From positions 90,810 through 123,406 of the forward strand of contig NW_003153747.1 of NCBI RefSeq assembly GCF_000003605.2: DNA of 32,597 nucleotides, read 5' to 3'. Positions 1-9,373 of the stretch are shown in pieces. A model generated the notes under the pieces. That model saw only the letters and a program-made list of their open reading frames with translations. It did no database searches and had not been told where the DNA came from. Source of the DNA: Saccoglossus kowalevskii. Taxonomy: Eukaryota > Hemichordata > Enteropneusta > Harrimaniidae. Numbering within the stretch: the first letter of the stretch is position 1; the number at the start of each line of letters is the position of its first letter. Made by a program: the position numbers and the translations under genes.

Positions 1-780
1 TTATAGTACTGGTTACTTGTTTGTATCTACAACAGCATTTGAGATATGACAGCTATGCATACTAATGAGGTCGTGTGACTATATATAGTCACCTAAAATA
101 TGTATATCTGTTGTCCAATGCCTTCATTATAATACTGGTTGCAAGGTCCTATGTACAACAATGACCTTGGATATTACAGTTATGCATATTAATGAGGTCA
201 CATGACCAAATACAGTCATCAGAAATATTTATCATATAGTCGTCTAATGTCTTTATTGTAGTACTGGTTACTTTTTTCTATCTACAACAGTGCTTGAGAT
301 ACGACGGTTATGCATATTTCAGACATATCACTTGTTTCTTCCTTTTACTAAAACACTGGTAGCATGTCCATATCTGCAACAGTGCTTCAGATATGACAAT
401 TATGTATATTAATGAGGTCAGGTAACCATATACAGTCATCAGAAATAGTTATCATATAAGTCGTACACTGCCTTTACTGTAGTACTGGTTACTTTTTTCT
501 ATCTACAACAGTGCTTGAGATTTGAGTTAATATGCATACTAATAAGATCATATGACCATATATGGTCATCCGAAACATGTCTCATATCTGTTGTCCAATG
601 CCTTCATCATAATACTGGTTGCAAGTTTATATGTACAACGGTGCCTAGGATATTACAGTTATGCATATTAATGAGGTAACATGACCATATGTAGTCATAT
701 AATTTCTCCCTTCCCTTCACTATAGCACTGCGTGTCCCTATCTGTAACAATGTTTGAGCTATGACAATTATGCATATTAA
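1..780 (+). repeat. Satellite-like tandem array, about 125-bp monomer
   Basis: About seven diverged monomers can be followed by the recurring phrase ACTGGTT followed by TCTACAACAGTGCTTGAGATATGA and then TATGCATATTAATGAGGTCA. Anchor phrases recur near positions 6, 132, 261, 354, 482, 612 and 725, giving a period of about 125-130 bp with two shortened units. Each good monomer also carries an inverted motif resembling TGACCATATATGGTCA. The same family recurs at 15845-16240 in this orientation and at 17365-18240, 21634-21715 and about 25755-25800 in reverse, so it is dispersed and not a single locus array. No coding potential is seen. Confidence 0.85.
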
Positions 781-1040
781 TAACAAAAGGTGTTCGCCCC
801 ATAGGCATAGATATAAAACAAATATTAAGATGGATTCAAAAATTGTATACGCCCTACAAGCGAGGGAAGTTGAAAAAACTGACAACGGTCAACATTGTTT
901 TTAAACAGAAATATTTTAAAACCTTGTGTTGAACACTCAATTATATTAACGAGGTACTGTTGCCTAGGAAACCAGACATTGGAGGCGTGCAATACATACT
1001 ATGGTCTGATAGCACTGGTAATTTTAAATTACCCGTTTAA
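781..1040. mobile_element. TTAA-flanked 260-bp insertion in the left repeat arm
   Basis: The related copy on the other strand at about 25.74-25.80 kb reads, after reverse complementing, GCATATTAACACCCG without interruption. Here the same sequence is split after TTAA at 777-780 and resumes after a second TTAA at 1037-1040. This is what a TTAA-targeting element would leave. No convincing terminal inverted repeat was found; a short hairpin GGTAATTTTAAATTACC lies near the right end. The small open frames that cross it look accidental. It could instead be a deletion in the other copy. Confidence 0.45.
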
Positions 1041-1697
1041 ACACCCGTTTGACAAAACAAAAAAAATGGCATTAATATCTTTGAAGAAGTTCAGATTTCG
1101 GGTGAGATGAACACCCAGGTCTTAAACCTATGAAACTCTGGATAAAGTTTTGACAGAGGGTGAGTAGTTAAAGATAATTGTTGATTTCTTGTTTGTTTTG
1201 TGGAATGTATTAACACTTTGACTGAAGTTCCCATGCTCTATATTAATTACTCCTCCATATAATGGCATTATCAATACCAGTGGATTTTATGACGTCATTC
1301 CTGCAGATTATTCTCGATAATGTAACCCATTATTGATCATCAAGGGCCCGTACCATGAATATGAATATAATGTTGTTTTTGAAAATTAAATTTGATAAAT
1401 TAATTTAAAAATATTAGTATAGCAATGGTGTTAATATTTGCATTAGTCTGTTTCTGCGTAGAACAATAATCACAATATTCTCGATATTATGTATTAACCA
1501 ATCATCTCAATCTCCCACACAAATTGTTCCCCGCTTGATTTATTGTTTCTTTTCGTTCAAAATCTAGTTTCCCACTTAAAAAAGCAAATGCAATTGAAAT
1601 CATTCTATATCTCCTGCAGCTACTGTGCCGTTCTATGATATTTTAGTCATTTTCCTTTCACCTTTACTGTTACCATTGTCTACATAGTTTGTTCTTT

Positions 1698-1946
1698 CAG
1701 TGGCGGTAGCACAGAGGGCAGAGGGGGCGGTCGCCCCTTCGGAAAAAATGTTGGGGGGGGGGTGCGTCGCCTCTCCAGCATCAAATCCTTTGTGTCAGCA
1801 AAATTTGCCCCTCAAAATGCAGGAAATAGCGTTTCAGAGAGTCTAGATTGCAAAATTTTTAAAGGGAGCGCGCCCCCTAGTAAGGTCGCGCCTTCGGTTC
1901 AAGGCTGGCTCGCCCCCTCATGCAAAATGTTGTGCCGCCGCCACTG
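1698..1946. mobile_element. hAT-type MITE with CAGTGGCGG termini
   Basis: The segment starts CAGTGGCGGTAGCAC and ends GTGCCGCCGCCACTG, whose reverse complement is CAGTGGCGGCGGCAC, an imperfect terminal inverted repeat of about 15 bp. It is short (249 bp), much richer in GC than its surroundings, and contains G-runs with repeated GCGCCCCCT/GGGGGCG phrases near both ends. CAGTGGCGG-type termini are known from non-autonomous hAT elements. A clean target-site duplication is not visible (left TGTTCTTT, right AGTGTTTA), so the insertion is probably old. The 61-residue open frame inside is not considered a gene. Confidence 0.6.
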
Positions 1947-1949
1947 AGT

Positions 1950-3950
1950 GTTTACAAATACTTGAGTGGTAGGTCTCCGCTCCTGTTAGTTTCACAGATT
2001 AGTCATTTGCATATGAGTGTGTCACAAGGTCACACACTCACTAAAAAATCATTGATTCTGGTGTTCTCATCTGTTGATTTTATCGAATTATAGCTATCCC
2101 ATTCCTTTATTTTTTAGGTTGTCAATGGCCTCATACATTTGGATGCCTCTACATATGCTAAAACAGACCTTGATGTGAAAACAAATCGCTTGTGTCGATA
2201 AACAAGCTTGAAAATCTTTGCTGTGACTCCATCATGATGGACGTTTTCTATGTTTTTTCAAAATACGAGGTCTTTAACAAAAAATAACGTATACTTGTTA
2301 TCGTCGATTAACACCAAATTTTCACAGCTTTAAGGTAACAATGGTGTTGTGGTTTGACTTGGGCAATGCGACTAAAACTGAAATTAAAATTCAGCACACT
2401 ACTTGTTAAAACGCGTTGCTTGAATAAAACTGACAAGACACATTCAATTTAGCAAGATTATTGAACAAATCGGAAAAGTTAAAACAAAATCACCAGCATA
2501 AGTGATTTTCACTGAGTAACGCGTCGTTGAATGTTGATATTGGCATGAAAAACACACTTTTGAAAAGCTTGAAATCTGGCTTTCTTGGGTCTTTTTGTAG
2601 TCATTTAGTCACAATTAGAAGATGAAAACAAGTATGCAAATACTACCTTAATACACTTCAAGTGTAATATGTATGTTGGAAACCAAACAAATTAGAAATT
2701 TTTTTTAATCTCCGACCAGTATTCCAGATTACTATTAAAAAGAAGTCTGAAAATGAACTAGACAAATAGTGTAATTTGTCACGAATACTAGTCTATGGTC
2801 GATAGTCAATAGTGTAATATGTTTGTTGGAAACCAAACAAATTAGAACATTTTTTAAATCCTCAACCACTACTCCAGATTACTATTAAAAAGGAGTCTGA
2901 AAATGAACTGGGCAAATAGTGTAATTTGTCACGAAATTTAATACTGCTATTTGAAAACTTTTTTAAATTGTACTTTGAAAGCATCGATGCAATTGCAGTA
3001 AACAATTTAATCTCAATTTGCAATTTTGACAGCCGTATTGTGTTTATCATTTGTTTTGTTTCTACCTGGATATGTTGCTGAATGTGGTTAACCAATGAAA
3101 AAAAAGGTTACTTTACAGTATGCTGGAATGAGTGAGAACGAATGTGTAAGTGCATGACTGCATGTTTCTTTGTGTGCTCGTCCAGGGGGTAGGATATACT
3201 TGGCTGCTGATACGGCATACGGGTGTAGCCCGTACTGCGAAACCCAGAGCCCATTTTAGACCAAAAATGTATACCCCGTCTTAGACCAACATTTGTCAGA
3301 CAGATTATTTAGCCGCTTTGTTTTTATGATTTTTATTTAATTTACCATACTCCGCCCTCTGCATAGTAGTGTAATAAAATTATTAATATTTTTTTCTATT
3401 TCACTTTTCTTTCATTTTCTTGCTACGCCTTCAGCCAAAGAGGTTAGATATAAACATGTGTGCACACACATACACACACGCAGCGGTTCCGTGGTTCCAC
3501 ACAATTTGCCCCAAAATGCCGGCGTGTTCTCAATTGTCTCTACTCTCTGTATAAATAGACTCTACCAGTCAAGGATACGCCCTTTGCTTGGTCGATTACT
3601 ACAATGCTACTCCACATCACTCAAAAGACGCTTGTCCACTCGCAATGTAAATAATATTTGATGGATTAAAACTATTTTCGTTCTTAGTTTGTCATGAGAT
3701 TGTGAAAACAATTTTCAAAAAGACATTTTAAATTATGCCGATTCAGGGGCCCAGTAACTGTGAAACTGTTCCGTTCACTGCGGATTTTTATCCAAATTTT
3801 CTGCTTTTTTAGTAGCAGCAAAATGACCCACTGGTATTGACAACGCTACAAGATTCGCCCATTATTGGTTGGCAGGTCGTTAATTATTGTTTAATTATAA
3901 CACTTGTGCTGTATGCAATAAACAAAATAATTAATATGGTTTTCTTTGAG
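1950..3950. other. No gene recognised; AT-rich intergenic DNA
   Basis: Apart from the tandem duplication at 2661-2940 this stretch holds only short open frames without recognisable domains, convincing splice sites or codon bias. The segment around 1400-1460 resembles the reverse complement of about 25.16-25.23 kb (the phrase GCAATGGTG followed by TTTGCATTAGTCT), so it belongs to the inverted-duplication arm. Confidence 0.6.
2661..2940 (+). repeat. Tandem duplication, about 150-bp period, two copies
   Basis: Copy one starts at 2661 with AGTGTAATATGTATGTTGG and copy two at 2811 with AGTGTAATATGTTTGTTGG. Both continue through AAACCAAACAAATTAGAA, CCAGATTACTATTAAAAAG and CAAATAGTGTAATTTGTCAC. They differ by scattered substitutions and a few small indels. 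Confidence 0.85.
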
Positions 3951-3954
3951 ACTA

Positions 3955-4245
3955 TTGCAAATCTCTTTAAATCATTGCCTTATTATTATTTTTAATTTAA
4001 TTATTACTATTGTTATTTGTAATTCATATTTTGTTTGGGTTTTATCGATTCGTGATTTGAAGATTCGTTGGTGTCGCCTTACCCCCAATCCGATCTGCAT
4101 ATGTGCTGTATCTGCTTTGTTGGAAAGACACGACAGAACAAAACATTAAACACATCCTGTCCCAATTATGCCAGTCCCGCCATAATCTAATATTACATTG
4201 TACAATTGAATTGCTATTAATTTAATTTGTCGATTATTATATGGG
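3955..4245 (+). repeat. Dispersed repeat block shared with 25170-25445
   Basis: The phrases TTTGTTGGAAAGACACGACA, CATTAAACACATCCTGTCC and ATGCCAGTCCCGCCATAAT occur here and near 25.33-25.40 kb in the same orientation. The neighbouring blocks of the two arms are in opposite orientation, so this block is flipped relative to its arm. No coding potential was recognised. Confidence 0.75.
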
Positions 4246-4319
4246 CCGTGTCGCCTCTCACTTTAATAATATTTTAGTTTAAAATTAATATCACTGTACG
4301 AGGCGCGGAATGTAAATTT

Positions 4320-4885
4320 ATTATTTTGTGTACACTAGAATTTTAATGGTGTGTTTTAAAACGATGTGTGTGTTTAAAAATGATTAATGTGTGTATGTAT
4401 GTGCATTAAATGTATGTGTATTAAAAATGATGTGTGAATTTTAAATGGCATGTGTATTAAAATGACGTGTGTATTTTAAAATTATTTAAATGGCGTGTGT
4501 ATTAAAATGACGTGTATATTTTAAAATTATTTGTGTTTAAAAAATGACGCGTTTTAAAAATTATGTATGTTTAAAAAATGGCGTGTGTGTTTTAAAATGA
4601 CGTGTGTTTTAAAAATTATGTGTATATTAAAATGGCGTGTTTTAAAAAATATGTGTACATTAAAATGACGTGTGTATTAAAAATGGTGTGTGTATTAAAA
4701 TGACGTGTGTTTAAAAACGACGTGTGTGTTTTAAAAAATATGTGTGTATTAAAATGACGTGTGTGTTTTAAAATGACGTGTGTTAAAAAAAATACGTGTT
4801 TAAAAAACGACGTGTGTGTTTAAAAACGACGTATGTATTTTAAAATAATGTGTGTATAAAACTGACGTGTGTGTCTTTAATACTG
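4320..4885 (+). repeat. Degenerate minisatellite of AAAATGACGTGTGT-type units
   Basis: Units of about 17-25 bp built from ATTAAAATGACGTGTGT and TTTTAAAAATTATGTG variants repeat for over 500 bp. About ten copies keep the core GACGTG. The right arm of the inverted duplication (24.9-25.1 kb) lacks this array, so it expanded only in this copy. Confidence 0.85.
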
Positions 4886-5461
4886 ACGCATGTGTTTTAT
4901 TAGCATTATGAAATTCGGGTTTTTTGAATACTGATACGCATCAAAACCAACCTACCAGCTCATAAACATTCAGTTCCTGTTCAAGTCAACTATACAACTA
5001 CTAATGACTTTATTCGATGCAAAAGTATAAAACAATGACTCAATTTTTGTATATAAATGATGTTTTAGCACTGACAAGCGTACATTGTCATTTTAAAACG
5101 TCGCCATTTACATTTAGGTTCGAAAAGAGCATCCATAAAAATTGCCCAATTTAACATGAATAAAATGCGGTGTGACAAATAACAAATCAGCCCACCAATT
5201 TTTAATGTTTTTAATCTTAAAATGTCAAAATCAAAGAGTAAATAAAATAGAGTTCATTTCAATCACCCCAAAAATCAAACACGAAACATTTCTGGGTAAA
5301 GGTATGAAAATTTGTTGCGAAAATGTGTCGCTGCTGGTAATTTAATATAGATGAATTAAAGAACTACTCGTTAGAGGGACTGTGCCCCGTTGTTTCATAT
5401 GATCGATTCAACCGTGCTGAATAATAACGCATCGTGTGTCACGTGGCAGTGAATAGACCGG

Positions 5462-5530
5462 TTTTTACTTAAATAAGCCACAGATTTCAGCTGGTTGCTA
5501 CATACAACACGTATCCTACATCGTGTTACC
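5462..5530 (+). promoter_or_regulatory. Candidate promoter and 5' UTR of the FN3-VWD gene
   Basis: A TATA-like ACTTAAATAAG lies about 60 bp before the start codon at 5531, which would place transcription initiation near 5500 and give a 5' UTR of about 30 bases. The start codon context is ACCATGG, a strong Kozak match. No experimental support is possible from sequence alone. Confidence 0.4.
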
Positions 5531-5588
5531 ATGGGCAAGATTCACCAAATCGTTCTAGGGCTGGTGCTGTATACCATTATTGGAGCCA
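5531..5588 (+). CDS. FN3-VWD secreted protein, exon 1 (signal peptide)
   Basis: The exon encodes MGKIHQIVLGLVLYTIIGA plus the first base of the next codon, and ends at a good donor (A|GTGAGT, phase 1). The peptide has a basic N-terminus, a hydrophobic core and a small-residue end, which is the form of a cleaved secretory signal. The start is chosen for its ACCATGG context and because it directly precedes a hydrophobic segment. Joining to the phase-1 acceptor at 7734 gives Thr-Ala after the signal, a plausible cleavage region. The exon was too short to stand out as an open frame alone, so it rests on signal-peptide form, splice phase and position. The 2.1-kb intron that follows is the longest in the gene. 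Confidence 0.65.
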
Positions 5589-6418
5589 GTGAGTCAAAAT
5601 TATAACGTATTTTTGTGTGACTATTTTGGAACCGTCGTATAGATTTTTAGTAATTTTCTACCTTAAAGAAACATTTCTCTAATTGCATAACGAATAGCGA
5701 GAGATTGTGTATCCCATAATTAGTATTCGAAATTAGAGTGAAAATCTGTTCCATTAGATGTTAATATACAGTTTAATATCAGTTCGAAGTCAATAAATTG
5801 TTCCCCCTAATTCTCAAAAGTGAAAGTATTATGTAGCCGGTGATTTGCCGAACTGATTTTTCGACGTCCTGTTCAACTTAAATATGAATGTTGGGTGACA
5901 AGTTCGATTGACGGGTGATCCATCGAGGTAATTGAGACCTCGTACAAATGCGCATGGATTGTCTATGTGTCTACTCAAAATCACGCGAGGGATAGTCGAC
6001 ACGACTGAAATATGCTTGGTTCAGTAACACGCTACTAAAATGTACAACTCAGCTGTGTAGAAAATTACTTTTCAGATGCGGTAATTACTGACCTTCTCAA
6101 ATTGGCTGTCATCAAATACTGATGTTTGGGGTATGCGTTACTACTGAAATGCGTTATATGACTGAACTACGACGTAATTTGTGTCTGATTGACATAAAAC
6201 ACATCTACCGCCTACTACCTTATGTTTCACGTAGTTTATGTATTTTACTGATTGAATTGGCTTTATTTCAGACTATTTGTTCATTGGACAAAAGTGTAGT
6301 GTTACCAGACATAAATATTTAAAATTAAAAATGTTGCTGCAATTTTTATTACAGGGTCCCACAGGTTTGATTATTGAATTAGTGGTAATGTAGCAGGTGA
6401 ATATAATAATAACTATTA

Positions 6419-6419
6419 A

Positions 6420-6460
<41 letters not shown>
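6419..6460. repeat. (TA)n microsatellite
   Basis: An uninterrupted run of about 20 TA dinucleotides lies in intron 1. Confidence 0.98.
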
Positions 6461-6462
<2 letters not shown>

Positions 6463-6789
6463 TAAATAAGAAATCGAATGTTAAAATTCATCGTGAAATG
6501 ACATTCGTCTGTCTAGGATCTATTAATTACGTTTTTCCGCATTGTGCCGCTTACAATGAAAATGAAATTCAACTTTCTCCTTTACAATTTCATTTAAGAG
6601 AAATAAGAGATTGATCATTTGTATTATTAGGGTAAATGAATTTAATCTTCTTCCATTAAGCAATGCTTGATAGTAAGGGTATGAATATTATTTTGGCATT
6701 TTCTTTTTATGATTATATTACTGCCTCAACAACGTATTTTAATGTGGCCAATTGGAACATCACAACACACAATCTCTGTTATTATGCAG

Positions 6790-7145
6790 CACTACACAAT
6801 TTGAAGACATAAATTATTTCACGACAAAACTTTATTTGACAGCTTTATTTTCACAGCTAAACTATACACACTCTATTATTGCACGACATAACTCCACAAT
6901 TTCACGGGAAACTTCCACAATTTGACTGCAAAGATGCACAGTTTGACGCAGAACTTCATCACTTGACGGTAAAAATAAATTATTTCACGGCAAAACTGTA
7001 CAATTTTGCAGCAAAACTCCAAAATTTGACGGCACAACTATATTATTTCATGGCAAGCCCCACAATGTGACGGAGAGACTCTAAAATTTTACGGCAAGGC
7101 TGTATTATTTAACGGCAAAATTATGAAATTGGACGGCAAAGCTGT
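6790..7145 (+). repeat. Degenerate 21-bp minisatellite, forward arm
   Basis: Units of roughly 19-23 bp follow the pattern ACAATTTGACGGCAAAACT, for instance near 6817, 6898, 6921, 6961, 6983, 7024, 7046 and 7090. The period near 21 bp makes one frame read as a loose seven-residue repeat (F-D/T-A-K-L like) over 6879-7070, but this is judged a by-product of the repeat. Reverse-oriented units at 7515-7665 make an inverted pair with a 370-bp spacer. Confidence 0.8.
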
Positions 7146-7514
7146 AGTAGTTTCTGATATGTTGGGGATCAAAGGTTTCCAAGTCACGAGACGAACAAAT
7201 TGATCAGCAGTAAATGGGAAACTGGCATACATAATGCCAAAGAGTTTGAGTGGGGTGATATTTTCTGTATTGGCAAAATAAACTACTGCTATTCTATATA
7301 AGGCACGTCATGTTACCAAGAAATCTCCCTGGCCACTATACTCAATAGTTCACTTCAATCTTCGCGGTTGGTGTATTGTATGTGGCTGAAGATGTGTTTA
7401 TTCTGCATTGTGCTTGCACATTTGCACTTTGACTAGGCCACACGAAACGAGTAGTTATACCATGAGAGAATATGGAGATTGGTCATGATAACTATGCAGT
7501 TGTGCCCTAAAATT

Positions 7515-7665
7515 ATTATTTTTTTCTATGAAATACTACAGTTTTGTGGTGAAATGATATGGTTTTGTCGTAACTATAATTAACTTCGCCATGACATGGT
7601 AGTTTTGTCGTGAAATTATAGAACTTTGATGTGAAATCGTGGAGTTTTGTCATGAAATGATACCA
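7515..7665 (-). repeat. Degenerate 21-bp minisatellite, reverse arm
   Basis: The phrase AGTTTTGTCGTGAAATTAT and its variants repeat about six times. The reverse complement, ATAATTTCACGACAAAACT, matches the units of 6790-7145 (for example ATTTCACGACAAAACT near 6817). The array ends about 70 bp before the FN3-1 acceptor. Confidence 0.75.
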
Positions 7666-7733
7666 GTAGCATGTTTACGGAGGCTCTTCAATTTCAAACT
7701 CATGCATGTTTTCTTATTTATTTCGCCCAACAG

Positions 7734-8006
7734 CTGCACTTGTCCCAACTACTCTGCAAATAACAGATTTCACAGCAACATCAATAAAGGTTTTTTGGGA
7801 AACGATTATTGAAGCTGAAAATTACGTCTTAACCTTCTATGAATCCAAATCTGGAATAATGCATGTCAAAGATAATATCAGCGCGGGAAGGACAACTTAT
7901 GTCATATCAAATCTGAACCCTGGTACAATGTATGACCCAATAACTATACATGAAATGTATGCTGGTGTACCTGGTCCTCTGAGTAATGAGGTCAGTCAAT
8001 TAACAC
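7734..8006 (+). CDS. FN3-VWD secreted protein, exon 2 (FN3 domain 1, intact)
   Basis: The exon has 273 bases, is flanked by AG at 7732-7733 and GTAAGT at 8007, and is open with phase 1 at both ends, the usual symmetry of exons encoding extracellular modules. It encodes about 91 residues with the FN3 pattern: a start like LQITDFTATSIKVFW with the conserved Trp, then AENYVLTFYES, then SNLNPGTMYDPITI, where the NLNPGTxY phrase is the FN3 E-strand/F-strand signature. FN3 domains mediate protein contacts outside the cell. It is the only undamaged FN3 exon seen in the gene. Joined directly to the VWD exon at 11363 it stays in frame. Confidence 0.85.
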
Positions 8007-8148
8007 GTAAGTACATACTAATTAAATTTTTTTCCCTTAAAGTGATATTCGTGTTACCTTCACATCAAACTCTCCCTGTGTCGACAGTTCTCAGATTGTA
8101 TCTACTTAGTTATTCAAATATTAACTTCAATTATATTTCGGTCTACAG

Positions 8149-8405
8149 TTGCACCAGCACCATACGTGCAAGTAGTAGACGTTGAGCAACAACAATAACT
8201 CTTAGTTGGAATTCGCTTCCTGTAGCCGAAACGTTTATCATCAAATATGAAGAATACAACTCTGGAATGCCTCAATCCGTAACTGTGCCAGGGACAGCCA
8301 ATACTTATGAATTGGAAATGTTGAAACCCTCCACACTGTATTTTGTACAAGCAGTATATCCTGATGTGTCAAGTGATATCAGCAATGAAATTCAACAAAC
8401 AGCAG
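8149..8405 (+). pseudogene. FN3 module 2 exon, frame broken by a one-base length change
   Basis: Acceptor CTACAG at 8143-8148 and donor GTAATT at 8406 bound an exon whose start (APAPYVQV) and end (YELEMLKPSTLYFVQAVYP to QQTAG) are clearly FN3, similar to module 4 at 9113. The exon is 257 bases, one short of the multiple of three that a phase 1-1 exon requires. The early part reads in one frame and the later part, from about 8185, in another; the switch lies near the ACAACAACA stretch. This may be a real loss or a base-calling error at a simple repeat. If transcribed, inclusion would terminate the protein early; skipping it keeps the frame. Confidence 0.75.
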
Positions 8406-8772
8406 GTAATTACTTATGCTTATCTTTTTTTATTATACATCTGTCACCGTAACGCCATAAGTTACAGCGTGCCGTAATTTTGTGGGATTTTACGTGGTAT
8501 TTTCATCCTACCATATTAGGAATTGCGAATTCCAAATATGGAGTAAGCGTTCTCTAATAATAAAAACAAACATGGCTGCCATCAGGGTTTGACCGGACTC
8601 CATACAAAGAAGTTCGCTGATTCTGTTCTGTATAAACTTCTCTATCGCGACGTTTTATTGCTATGAACCAGTAGCGTTTACGGACATTCCTCAACTAGCT
8701 GAATCACACCAATTGTACATAAGCCTCGACGTGGTTACACATATATGATCTTTTATTTAATTTGTTGAACAG

Positions 8773-9008
8773 ATACACCACCGCCACCTCCTAGTACTTT
8801 GCATATAACAGATGTTACATCAACATCAATAACAGTTTCTTGGACTGCAGTGCTTGGAGCTGAGAGTTACGTCATATACTTCTATGAATAGAAAACTGGA
8901 TTATTCCATTCCATAGATGTTCCAGTGTCGGAGACAAATCATGTCATAACAAATCTGAACCCCGGCACAATTTATCATTCAATAACTGTACAGTCAGTCA
9001 AATGACAT
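8773..9008 (+). pseudogene. FN3 module 3 exon, decayed copy of module 1
   Basis: Between an AG at 8771-8772 and GTAAGT at 9009 lies a sequence similar to FN3-1: TLHITDVTSTSITVSW, AESYVIYFYE and TNLNPGTIYHSITV correspond to its LQITDFTATSI, AENYVLTFYES and SNLNPGTMYDPITI. It contains an in-frame TAG where module 1 has Ser (YE-stop-K), and it lacks the stretch that encodes MYAGVPGPLSNE in module 1, which also changes length (236 bases, not a multiple of three). The splice sites remain. It is a dead duplicate or is skipped. Confidence 0.8.
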
Positions 9009-9112
9009 GTAAGTATCTATCTAAGTGATATTCGTATTACTTTATCAACAGTTTTCAGAATGTATCGACTTGCTTATTCAAATATTAATTACAATTATGA
9101 TTCGTTCAACAG

Positions 9113-9373
9113 CTGCACCAGCACCATCACTGCAAGTTACAGGGTTTACAACAACAACAATATCTCTTTCTTGGTCTGCGATCGCTGTAGCCGACGATTT
9201 TATCATTAACTACGAAGAATACAATTCTGGAAACCCTCAATCTGTGCCAGGGACAGAAAGTACTTATGAATTGGCAATGTTGAAACCCTCTACCCTGTAG
9301 GTAGGTATTTCCATACAAGCAGTATATCCTAATGAGACAAGTGCTATCAGCAATGAAATTCAACAAACAACAG
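9113..9373 (+). pseudogene. FN3 module 4 exon, in-frame stop and lost donor
   Basis: Acceptor CAACAG at 9107-9112 starts a good FN3 reading (APAPSLQVTGFTTTTISLSW, then YELAMLKPSTL) that ends at TAG 9298-9300. The rest (IQAVYPNETSAISNEIQQTTG) continues in the same frame, and the 261-base exon keeps a multiple of three. At the position where module 2 has donor CAG|GTAATT, this copy has CAG|GGAATT, so the GT donor is gone. It is the partner of module 3 in the duplicated two-exon unit. Confidence 0.8.

Larger units (their letters stand above)
1041..5365 (+). repeat. Left arm of a rearranged inverted duplication
   Basis: Several blocks of this arm recur in the right arm. The block 1041-1350 matches the reverse complement of about 25440-25750, for example the run around CCAGTGGATTTTATGACGT. 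The block 4895-5365 matches the reverse complement of about 24130-24965, for example AAATTGCCCAATTTAACAT-like sequence and TTGTTGCGAAAATGT. The arm is longer than its partner because it also holds a MITE at 1698-1946, a tandem duplication at 2661-2940 and a minisatellite at 4320-4885. The satellite at 724-780 extends the match outward. The arm ends about 165 bp before the start codon of the FN3-VWD gene. Confidence 0.7.
5589..7733 (+). other. Intron 1 of the FN3-VWD gene
   Basis: This intron contains a (TA)n run, the two facing 21-bp repeat arrays described separately, and otherwise AT-rich sequence. The open frames at 6122-6322 and 6273-6491 show no domain; the latter is mostly translated TA repeat. 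Confidence 0.55.

Noticed and set aside
1-780. CRISPR-like spaced repeats
   Set aside because: Monomers are contiguous, diverged and about 125 bp, with no constant repeat and unique spacers; the DNA is eukaryotic.
1762-1947. 61-residue GC-rich open frame
   Set aside because: It lies within the hAT-type MITE at 1698-1946 and is explained by that element's composition.
6273-6491. Minus-strand open frame with Tyr-Ile repeats
   Set aside because: Most of it is translated (TA)n microsatellite.
6879-7070. Open frame with a seven-residue repeat (FDAKL-like)
   Set aside because: It is explained by the 21-bp minisatellite; the frame ends where the repeat drifts and there is no start context or partner exon.
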